This document shows positions 40,751 to 48,634 of a stretch of DNA of 48,634 nucleotides, in pieces. Below the pieces are notes generated by a model. That model did not search any database. It was not told where the DNA came from and worked only from the letters and a program-made list of their open reading frames with translations. The position numbers were made by a program, and so were the translations under genes. The stretch is from Tritrichomonas foetus (lineage: Eukaryota > Parabasalia > Tritrichomonadida > Tritrichomonadidae). The stretch is taken from assembly GCA_001839685.1 (NCBI GenBank), contig MLAK01000705.1:64032-112665 (forward strand), written 5' to 3'. How positions within the stretch are numbered: the stretch's first letter is position 1; every line of letters starts with the position of its first letter.

Positions 40751-40938
40751 AAAAGAAAAAAGAAAAGAAAAAAAAAATGGTAGAAAAAAAAGATGGTAGA
40801 AAAAAAAGGTAAAAAAGATTTTCTTTTTGATCTGTATAAATTATTTATATTTCATAAAAATTAAAATTACAATATCAATTTTCACTGCCTGTTTTGTCTT
40901 CATTAATAACATCATTCAACGATCATCATTGACTATAA
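40223..40938. other. Spacer between convergent genes
   Basis: 716 bases between the 3' ends of the Rab-like and eIF4E genes, dominated by the purine tract listed separately. Poly-Lys open frames through the tract are artefacts. Confidence 0.7.
40647..40777 (+). repeat. 131-nt uninterrupted purine (A/G) tract
   Basis: Only A and G occur on the plus strand for 131 bases, mostly A runs broken by single Gs. It sits between convergent genes. Such tracts are prone to slippage, so the length may be inaccurate. Confidence 0.85.
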
Positions 40939-41439
40939 TTATTTCTTTCCTGAAGCGTTCCTAAATGGCTCTGGCTTGATATCTTGCACTTTCAAATGAA
41001 GGACTGCTGCAAGCTCTTTCGGATCGACACTCCCACGGCCAAACCAAAGCTCATATTTCATTTTCTTTGCAGCGAGGACGTAGAGCCCGCAAAGCGGGGC
41101 TGTCACTGTTTGGTCGATTATTCCGCCAATAATTGCGCAAACGATGTAGTCTAATTCGTCTTTTGTAATTTTTCGAACGATTTTGATACGAGTTCCGCCT
41201 TTGTTGTTGGGGTCCTCCCAAGCTGGTTTGATGTCCTCCTTAAATAATGCGAGCCCGCCCTTCTTGAGCTGCTGTATCGGTGGTATTTGTAGGTAATATT
41301 TCCAGAAGTCTTCAATGGTCGAAAATGAAATGACTGGATCGATTTCGTATTCGTATTTTGTCTGGATAACCCAAAATGCCCAACTGTTTGGTAGCTGGTG
41401 GACTGAAATATCGGATTTTGGGGAAGGTGTTTCTTCCAT
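40939..41439 (-). CDS. Translation initiation factor eIF4E-family cap-binding protein
   Basis: Binds the mRNA 5' cap. The 166-residue protein is compact, with the family pattern NSWAFWVIQ (W20, W23), TIEDFWKYY (W46), LFKEDIKPAWED (W74, E75) and YELWFG (W132). By alignment to human eIF4E, W20 corresponds to Trp43, W74-E75 to the cap-stacking Trp102-Glu103 and W132 to Trp166. The second stacking residue, Trp56, appears replaced by a Tyr (Y29). Retaining Trp43 while changing Trp56 recalls class III eIF4E proteins. Lysines 125, 126 and 128 are placed to contact cap phosphates. The longest frame starts at TTG (41451); I use the first ATG, 41439, directly after CTTCAC, which may be an initiator with almost no leader. 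The stop is TAA. Confidence 0.9.
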   Translation of the reverse strand: MEETPSPKSDISVHQLPNSWAFWVIQTKYEYEIDPVISFSTIEDFWKYYLQIPPIQQLKKGGLALFKEDIKPAWEDPNNKGGTRIKIVRKITKDELDYIVCAIIGGIIDQTVTAPLCGLYVLAAKKMKYELWFGRGSVDPKELAAVLHLKVQDIKPEPFRNASGKK

Positions 41440-41829
41440 GTGAAGTTGCAATTAATTCACTGTAAAAAATTTCAATATTTATTTGACCATTTATGTATGA
41501 CATTGTTGAGATATGATCATATAAGCACAGAAAAAGTTTTGTGCGGACAACGTTGCTTTGTCTTTCAACCTTTTGAATGCTCGCTTTAGTATAAAGCATT
41601 CAAAATTATTGCAAATTTTGTCATTCTCAAGAATAATCGCTGAGAAAGATGACCAAAATTGTAATTGATGAACATGATATCTTCCAGCCTTCCAATGGAG
41701 AATATTTCCAAAAAAAAGTGTAAGAAATCATGGAAATAATCGTTTTATTCGATATTTTTGTTTCAATCATTGAAAATAATCATGATCAAAATAAAGAAAG
41801 TAAAATTTCGCTATTACCGTAGAAATGTT
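41440..41829. other. Spacer between tandem minus-strand genes
   Basis: 390 bases between the eIF4E start and the 3' end of the Myb gene. No supported coding frame. Confidence 0.5.
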
Positions 41830-43158
41830 TTAGTAATATTGAACAATTGAAGAATCATCATAACTTCGAACAACATTGTTATATGTATAACATGGATATC
41901 CTATCAAATTATTAATGTTTTGAATCGTACTTATAGTCGCATTATTTTCATTAGTATTTATATTATTATTGCAATGATTATTACTATGACTTGTGCCATT
42001 ATTATTACTATAGTTATCCAAATTATGATTTATATTATTGTTTGTATTATTGTTTGTATTATTCGAATGAATATGACTGTTCATATTATGATGAAAATTC
42101 AAATGATGAGTATTTGAAGAAATGGTGGAATTAATGCATCCAATATCCTGCCTATTAATTGTTAAAAATGTAGCATCATCACTTGCATGTTTCTTATCAA
42201 TAACGTGAAGTAGACTTTGATGTTGTCGAATAGTTGGAAAAACTTGGGGTTTATTTTGACTCTTATTCCTTATTCTTTTGGCCTGTTCACCTTCGTGACT
42301 AGAAATGACAACCCATCGGTTTTTCAAGTTCACATCTGTTCGATTTGGAAAATGTTTGGCAATAATCGTCCACTGTGATCCATATTTTTGATATAATTTT
42401 AATAATAGGGAATCTTCATCAGCAGTCCATGGTTCTTTACATACTGTTGGTGACAAATAATTTTTCCATCTTTCTCGGCATTGTCTATAGTTTCTTGTCC
42501 CCATTTCTTCTGATATTCTTTTCCAGTTGAATTCGCCTAATTCGCTAACAATTTTTTTCAATTTTTCATCTTCTTCTTCAGTAAACTTATGCTTAGAATG
42601 CGGTCTTTCTTTGACAAAAAATGTCATGCCCAAATTCTGGTTATCTTGCCAAATTTTACTTCCTGTTGTATTTGGAAGAATTTGATGATTAGAAAGAAGA
42701 ATGTTTCGAATGGGTTCATTTTGTACATTATGAACATTATCTAAGTTTTGTGTATTTGGTATTGATCGTGTATTTTGATTGGTTTGTACATTTTGAGAAT
42801 TTTGTATGTTTGGAAAGTTTGGAATTAATTGAATATTTTGAGTTGAAGAGATTACTTGTGTATTTTGGGCACATGAACTATTATTTAATTGAATACTTGA
42901 AATATTGTGTAAATTTGAATTGGGGATTCCAGTTTGGACTTTAGGAACATTAGAGATATTCGATACACCTGTCACACTAGAAATATCTTGAATATTTTGG
43001 ATGTTGGATCCATTTTGAGAATGATTAACACCTTGAATAATTTGGTTAGTATTAGTTGGAGTTTGCCGAATGTGTTGTGAAGTGGGTGGTATTGGAACAT
43101 AATAGTATAATTGCTGTATATTTTTGGAGTCAACGCAGGGTATTACAAAAGGATGCAT
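41830..43158 (-). CDS. R2R3 Myb-type DNA-binding protein
   Basis: Probable transcription factor, 442 residues. Two Myb repeats lie at about residues 183-285. The first is KFTEEEDEKLKKIVSELG, then NWKRISEEMGTRNYRQCRERW. The second is EPWTADEDSLLLKLYQKYGS, then QWTIIAKHFPNRTDVNLKNRW. In the first repeat the spaced Trp positions are F, W, W; in the second they are W, W, W. The N-terminal 180 residues are low-complexity Asn/Gln/Ile/Ser with recurring QN-x-x units. The C-terminal 110 are Asn/His-rich. In Trichomonas vaginalis, Myb proteins are known to bind core-promoter elements. The longest frame begins at GTG (43242); the first ATG is 43158 (MHPFVIP). The stop is TAA followed by AA. Target genes are unknown. 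Confidence 0.92.
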   Translation of the reverse strand: MHPFVIPCVDSKNIQQLYYYVPIPPTSQHIRQTPTNTNQIIQGVNHSQNGSNIQNIQDISSVTGVSNISNVPKVQTGIPNSNLHNISSIQLNNSSCAQNTQVISSTQNIQLIPNFPNIQNSQNVQTNQNTRSIPNTQNLDNVHNVQNEPIRNILLSNHQILPNTTGSKIWQDNQNLGMTFFVKERPHSKHKFTEEEDEKLKKIVSELGEFNWKRISEEMGTRNYRQCRERWKNYLSPTVCKEPWTADEDSLLLKLYQKYGSQWTIIAKHFPNRTDVNLKNRWVVISSHEGEQAKRIRNKSQNKPQVFPTIRQHQSLLHVIDKKHASDDATFLTINRQDIGCINSTISSNTHHLNFHHNMNSHIHSNNTNNNTNNNINHNLDNYSNNNGTSHSNNHCNNNINTNENNATISTIQNINNLIGYPCYTYNNVVRSYDDSSIVQYY

Positions 43159-43984
43159 GTTTTCAAGACGGAAATAATTTGTTTCTAATTCAAAAAAGTT
43201 AGAGGTTAAAACACATTCAAAAATTGACCTACTACGACACACTATTTCAGAAATTTTGACAGTATTTTCAAAGGAGTATTGAAAATTCAGAAGATTTGAT
43301 GCGTATCAAACCCATCAACAACTTTTTGAGTTCGTGTTATGTCATAATCAGATCTAGTTGCTTCACAGTAATTTTAGTATTTATCGTGGTGTATATGTGA
43401 TGTAACAACTAAAAAATTCTCATCGTTATTCATTTGACTAGAAATAAAACCACTATTGACTGTTATCCAAATTTCAGAATATGATTTGATTAAATAGATG
43501 TATACAAACCAAATAGTCTTAACGTANGAAATNACTNAAATGATCCTTATNATNAGTATTACTTAATACCATCAGTCAAAAATCAAAACCCAAATAGCTA
43601 AAAGAATGACGAAAATTTCCCTTATCGCAAACTTCGCAAATGGCCGAATTCAAAAATATTTCGAAAATGATTCTGAAGAAGCTATTGTTTCAGTTTTCGG
43701 GTGAACAGCTTTCAGTCAATTGTTAAATCTATTTTTTATAGTTATGAGCCATATTTATTCATAGTTTTGAAATTTTGCAACAATTAAACCGAAAAAAGAG
43801 CGATTTTGGAGAAAGCCTAAAAAAAAATTGTGAGAAGCTTTTTTTCCAAGAATCACAAAGATTATAATACTGCTTCCCATAATTCTATTTACACTTCTTC
43901 TATCGATTTTTAATTAAAAATCGCGAAAATTTTGATAGTTTTAACTCAGTGATGTTGAATTAATTCAATTTCCATTTGACAAAT

Positions 43985-44194
43985 ATGAATGTNAAAATTT
44001 TAGTATATGAAGAAAATAGACTGGCAGTCCTCAACAGCACATTCTCAAGCAGGGATACAGATACAACGATTGAAAGACCAAATCAAGAAAAATGGAATCC
44101 AATATGTTTTTTTCCAGACTCGATGCCAAGTGAATTTTCTGATGACTCGCCATTTAGATGGCAAAACATTCGTAATCTTCTCATTGATGCCTAA
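43985..44194 (+). pseudogene. Short coding-like fragment (about 69 codons), unrecognised
   Basis: From the ATG at 43985 one frame reads MNxKILVYEENRLAVLNSTF and continues to PFRWQNIRNLLIDA before TAA. The stop falls just where composition changes to T runs, which favours this frame over the overlapping one at 44007-44267. An ambiguous base lies in the third codon. It could be a small gene or the 3' end of a decayed one; no family is recognised. Confidence 0.25.
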
Positions 44195-45379
44195 ATTTTT
44201 TTTATTTATATCAAAATTATTAATATTTTTTTTATACTTCATTTTTGTATTTTGGAAAACATTATAATTTTCGATGGAGGGTCATATGATAATAAAAAGC
44301 ACGATTTATGATAAGAAATAATCAAGATATTAATGCTATAAAATCACTTTTTATCTCAATAATTCTCAGAAATTTCTGTGGGGTTTATTTTTTTCTCACA
44401 ATTTTTTTTTGGATTTGGTTTTCTCTGTATCTTGATTTTTAAATTATAATATTTATATATTATTAATAGGATTACAATTAAATAATATTTAGATGACAAT
44501 AATATCAACAATTATTCATTTAGATCTCTCAATAGTCTTCTACATCTAGAGCTAGTTAGTTTGTATACATCTGATTAAATTGAAGCTTTTTTCAATAAAT
44601 TCTGATAGTTATGGAAATAATTCAATATGATATTTTTCCTGTTTGAGAGAAGTATCTTTTGAAAAGTTGATAGAGTTTTTAAATTTTTTGAGTGTATCGT
44701 TATTTGAACAAAAATTGATGAGAAATGAATATAAACCTTGATTATTTATGACTTTATGTGTGGTAATCTGTGATGTTGGCTAATGTTGATTCTATACATC
44801 ATTTATTTTAGATCTATCAAGGATAATTTTTTGCCCGAGACAATTCACTTTTTAATTCATTTTGAATGACATATGGCCAAATATGTTTAGAATTAATTTT
44901 CGACAGATTCAACTAGAATAAATGGTAGACATAAATATAGTGAAAAGCACGATCTAAGAAATAACTCCATATTTTGATGCAGAATTTTTATAATGTGGCC
45001 ATATAATGATAGGATTAGGTAGTGGTGGTGTTGTCTAATCTAATGGAATATGAAGATGTAATTTCTGTTGTCATGGATCAAAGCATAAACTTCCTCAATT
45101 GGAATTTCACATCAATATTTAGGTAAAATTGATATGATAAGTTGAATTTGTTCAGGATCTGGTGACCTTCTATATGATGAATCGGAATGATGCTTTCTTT
45201 TCGCATGATAATACTTTTGAATTAAGGTAACTTTCTGTAAATCAATATCAATACATTATTGATATAAAGCATTAATTAAACTTTTCATTGAAATGATATT
45301 GTATTTGATCGCTATATGAAAAACTAAAATAACAACTTATCTATTTATATATGTCGTAAATGAATCTGGAATTGGATAG

Positions 45380-45724
45380 TTTACAAGCTCACATCATTTA
45401 ATAAGTGGAACTGCATGTCTCATTTGTAATCTAAATGTATCATACTCGATAGTAGGACAGTTTGAAAAAGATGAAGAAACAAATGAAAACCAGTATGCTG
45501 CACAAAGAGATACTTTGGTTAAAACATACCCTGGTAAACCTGTTAATGAAGCTGATAAATATAAATTTCTCAATCCAAAGATTATTTATTCTCTTGGAAA
45601 TTGCAAAAGTTCTTCTAAAAATGGAGCCTTTCAATTTTCAACAAGAAGCCAAATTATTGCATAACAAAAATCAATATTACTATTTATCAACTCCATCATA
45701 TGGAAGTCAGCTAAATTTTTGGTG
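45380..45724 (+). pseudogene. Frameshifted coding remnant, unrecognised protein
   Basis: A frame with no ATG at its start runs from 45380 to a stop at 45662-45664 with strikingly protein-like sequence (GQFEKDEETNENQYAAQRD, LVKTYPGKPVNEADKYKFLN). A shift to the neighbouring frame then continues as NKNQYYYLSTPSYGSQLNFW to about 45721. The absence of a start and the apparent frameshift suggest a pseudogene piece. I do not recognise the family. Confidence 0.4.
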
Positions 45725-47995
45725 AGTTCTGTAGACTTCCTTCCACTAAAGAACTAAAAGGGTGAATGGTAGTTCCGAGGAAACCTATTGCCCCTATCAT
45801 AAATGATAACAAATGTTAATAAACAAAATTATTTTCTAAAGAAGTGTGCGAAAAACCGTTTACTAAAAAAAGTGAATTTTGACCATTCTGTATTTCTAGA
45901 TGAAATTGATTTTGGAATTGTTGATTTCCAGATAAGATAGAATATCCATTCATTATGCATATGCCATAGAATGAAATCAATTCAAATTGACTTTATTTTT
46001 ATATTTACCAAAATTGGGAAAAAATCTCGAAATTTTTGAAATTTTATTTTTCACCGATGAAAAGTTCTAATTTTCTGAAGTTAAACAGGAGGCATCATCT
46101 GTTTGCTGATTGCATTAAGAAAGTGCCCAACTTTTCTGCTCGTTTTCCCAATATCATCATCAGGGAGTGAACTGCAGGAAAATGACAATAATTTCTCTTT
46201 TCAGCATAATTTGTTGATTGCCAAAGGAAGATTCGTCTGCGAATATCGTTTTTTTTGATCTTAGGTAGCGAAATATAAAGCTTTTTTGGTCTTTAACGTA
46301 TAGATACCTCTCAAAAAAATATTCCTGGTGAAAAAATTTCATAATGTCAAAAATTATTTCGGAAATATACATTGATCTAATATGAAAATATATCAATATT
46401 AGGAGGAAAAGTTCTTTATACTATTTATTAAGAATTAATAAATGCCTAATATCATATATCATCAAGTTTCCATCAAGATATTTCCTCTTAGCTTTATAGG
46501 ACAAATTGAATGTGAAAAATCGATAAATTCAAATAAACGTTTTATTTTTCAAATTTGAATAGATACTAGAAAAAGTTAATTCCAAAAAAAATCTGATAAA
46601 TATATCTTTTTATTCAAGAAATAAAACTGATATCAGGAATATCTTGCAGCTATATATAAATATGAAACATAGACATTGGACACTATCATTTGTAGAAAGT
46701 CAAAAATTTAGCATTTTTCTTATCGGATAGGAAACTGATTCATCTTTGATAAATATTCCTGGTGAAATATATTTAACCTTGACTCCTCTCAAAAAATACA
46801 GAATTCGAAATAGAATCTATTTCTCAGGAATTCCGAGACAGACTTTTATATAACTTCGTTGATTGTATTAGACACATGGCCTATAATAACATATTCCAAT
46901 TTCAGAAAGATTCATCGGTGAAGGGTCTGTTCGCACACTTTTTTTTCTATACTCAGAAATCTGAAATTTCATTTTCAATATATTCAATTTTATTGAAAAT
47001 TAACTGACTTAAGGATTATGAGGTATATGGTCATTCATTGGAAACCGAAAAACGTAGCTAGAAGAAAATGGTGAATCAACATTTCCCATTGGTGTGCTCT
47101 TTCACTACATCAATATCAAAAACCTGTCAGGAAAAAATATTTCATCAATCAACATATGAATAAAAATCATAATTGCTAAAGTAACACTTCATAAGAAGGA
47201 ATTTTCTAAAACTCATGAATGCCAAAGTATAGGAGTGTCTCATAATTATTTATGCCCAAAAAAAAACTTTTGAGAATGCTTAAGCATTGCACAAATATAT
47301 TCAGAAAAAGTTATTATTATGACAAATAAGATAAAAATATCCAGAATCTATAAATGAAGGTTTCAATGATCAAGTAAATAAACTGAGTTTTGGATTGTAC
47401 AACAATTCCTGCAACTCTTAGAGTTTCAATATAAAAAGAAATGTATTCTTCATATATGTAAATGTAAAAGATCACATTTGTATGATTCCTTTTATACGAT
47501 TTTCATGAGAAATATCATTTTGGGAATATTCGATATGGATTTCTACCTATATTTGATTGATTTTTGATTGACCTATATTGATAATATTTGATGTCCCCCA
47601 TAGCGTTTGAGATATCTTATCAAAAAGTGATTCTCAAAAAGGCAATCCAAATTTAAAAGAATTACTAACGCGTTATATGAATGAATTTTACCGAATTTTA
47701 AAAATAAAACTAGGTTTAAACAATTAACTGAGAAATATAAACAATATAGATAAGTGATGATTCAACCACTTATGTAGAAATTACATTTTGAAAAATTAAA
47801 TATGTTTTCAAAAGATAATCTTCATGTCCTCAAAATATTGTATCATATCACTTGTCAAATCAACTCATTTTCTGAAAGTACAGATATAAACTATACAAAA
47901 AGCTGGCGTTTTTATTTCTTCTTTGGAAAAGTTCACATTCAAAATAAAATAATTTAATCGAATTCGATTCTTTTTGACGATCTGCAACAGCGATA

Positions 47996-48634
47996 ATGAG
48001 CTATATATCATCGAGTACTGATGTCAATACAGATTCAAATAGTAGTTTGATGGACAACAATGCCATTATACCAGTATCAAGTCCATTGTCAGAGAAAATC
48101 ATCCAATCACCCGAAAACAGCGAGAGCAAAAGCGAGAATAAAAGCGAAAAACGACAGAGGAAAAGAAGAAAGAGCAAAAAAGAGAAAAAAGAAAAAAAAG
48201 GAAAACACAAAAGACATAATTCGTCGGATATAAAAAAAAGTCATGAAAATCGAGAAGAACACTCCAAGAGTGAAAAAAGTCGAAGTAATATCGAAATTTC
48301 TGAAGAAGTAACTTCCGAAAAAAAAAGTGAAATAGAATTAAGTCAAAATTATAATGATAGCGAAAATTCTAGAGAAATTAAAATAAATTATCAGGAAAGT
48401 GTAGAATCAAGTGACAATGAAAAAAGTCCCTCAAAAAAATCGAAAAAGCAAAAAAAGATAAAATTCCCAAAATTCAAAAATAGTAAAAAAAACAAGAAAA
48501 AGAAAGATAAGACAGAGAAAGATAAGACAGAGAAGGAGAAGGCAGAGAAAGACAAGATAGAGAAAGATAAGACAAAGAAGGACAAGAAAAAGAAAGATAA
48601 GACAGAGAAGGAGAAGGCAGAGAAAGATAATACA
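47996..48634 (+). CDS. Lys/Glu/Ser-rich repeat protein, N-terminal part (runs off window)
   Basis: Open from the ATG at 47996 to the window end without a stop (213 codons), so the C-terminus is missing. It begins MSYISSSTDVNTDSNSSL. A basic Lys/Arg cluster (residues about 50-75), an acidic-basic Ser/Glu/Asn region and then a lysine-rich pentapeptide repeat (KDKTE, KEKAE, KDKIE; from about residue 166 to the end) follow. No signal peptide or membrane span occurs in the visible part. The high charge and low complexity suggest a disordered protein, perhaps nuclear given the basic clusters; this is inference. ATTCGA lies about 29 bases upstream of the ATG. Confidence 0.7.
   Translation, partial: MSYISSSTDVNTDSNSSLMDNNAIIPVSSPLSEKIIQSPENSESKSENKSEKRQRKRRKSKKEKKEKKGKHKRHNSSDIKKSHENREEHSKSEKSRSNIEISEEVTSEKKSEIELSQNYNDSENSREIKINYQESVESSDNEKSPSKKSKKQKKIKFPKFKNSKKNKKKKDKTEKDKTEKEKAEKDKIEKDKTKKDKKKKDKTEKEKAEKDNT
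48500..48634 (+). repeat. 15-bp coding minisatellite
   Basis: Repeats of 15 bases close to AAAGATAAGACAGAG, with variants GAGAAGGCAGAG and GACAAGATAGAG, encode K-D/E-K-T/A/I-E pentapeptides. The array continues past the window edge. Confidence 0.8.

Larger units (their letters stand above)
43159..47995. other. Gene-poor 4.8-kb region with ambiguous bases and decayed coding pieces
   Basis: No intact gene is convincing. Ambiguous bases occur at 43527, 43533, 43537, 43551, 43554 and 43993. Two fragments with protein-like composition are listed separately (43985-44194 and 45380-45724). A 17-base direct repeat is present at 46318-46334 and 46751-46767. Many stops break every frame. The region looks like old duplicated genes in decay. 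Confidence 0.5.

Noticed and set aside
40557..40812. Three overlapping poly-lysine open frames
   Set aside because: They are translations of a purine-only tract in all three frames, a composition artefact.
45003..45040. Glycine-rich reading GLGSGGVV resembling a kinase nucleotide loop
   Set aside because: No downstream kinase motif follows in any frame; too short to call a second kinase relic.
1..48634. tRNA, rRNA, snRNA genes and CRISPR arrays
   Set aside because: I looked for T-loop-like GGTTCRANYCC patterns and spaced direct repeats and found none; the tandem repeats present have no unique spacers.
1..48634. Spliceosomal introns
   Set aside because: The genes are open throughout and I saw no match to the conserved trichomonad 3' intron end (ACTAACACACAG).

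Overview
The window looks like nuclear DNA of a trichomonad (parabasalid) protist, most likely Tritrichomonas-like. It is strongly AT-rich. Its protein genes, some thousands of codons long, are uninterrupted and show no intron signals that I can see. Several start codons lie 5-15 nt downstream of an initiator-like TCA-pyrimidine-A/T motif. The products are eukaryotic (UGGT, NEK kinase, Rab-like GTPase, USP, eIF4E, R2R3 Myb), and two genes encode single-pass surface proteins of trichomonad style. The genus is an inference.

Layout. 1-900: frameshifted relics of two protein kinases. 2159-9568, minus strand: UDP-glucose:glycoprotein glucosyltransferase, a small charged protein, and a PPP-family phosphatase. 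11051-18536, plus strand: a 1193-residue coiled-coil protein, a NEK-type kinase and a Pmp-like membrane protein. 18730-27508, minus strand: a 2363-residue ubiquitin hydrolase and a coiled-coil protein. 29687-33905: a large surface protein whose 21-bp coding repeat is unresolved (Ns). 34746-37465: a divergent pair, a helical-repeat (possibly SAPS-like) protein and a small hypothetical protein. 37571-38951: a TTAA-bounded element with 37-bp perfect terminal inverted repeats and no gene, followed by eleven 13-bp tandem repeats. 39629-43158: a Rab-like GTPase, a divergent eIF4E and an R2R3 Myb protein. 43159-47995: gene-poor DNA with ambiguous bases and decayed coding pieces. 47996-end: the start of a Lys/Glu/Ser-rich repeat protein that runs off the window.

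The genes do not form a pathway. They are individually transcribed housekeeping, signalling and surface genes: ER glycoprotein quality control (UGGT), reversible phosphorylation (NEK, PPP phosphatase, perhaps a SAPS-like subunit), ubiquitin removal (USP), trafficking (Rab), translation (eIF4E), transcription (Myb; Myb proteins bind initiator-region elements in trichomonads) and cell surface. Of the 14 complete genes, 11 end in TAA, 3 in TAG and none in TGA. I adjusted five start codons to the first in-frame ATG, because the longest open frames began at TTG or GTG.

I found no convincing new multi-gene system. The strongest unexplained signals are the TTAA/TIR element beside the 13-bp array, the collapsed surface-protein minisatellite, the eIF4E with a Tyr at one cap-binding Trp, the Rab-like GTPase without its catalytic Gln, and a shared motif (ATTCGA) just upstream of several start codons.
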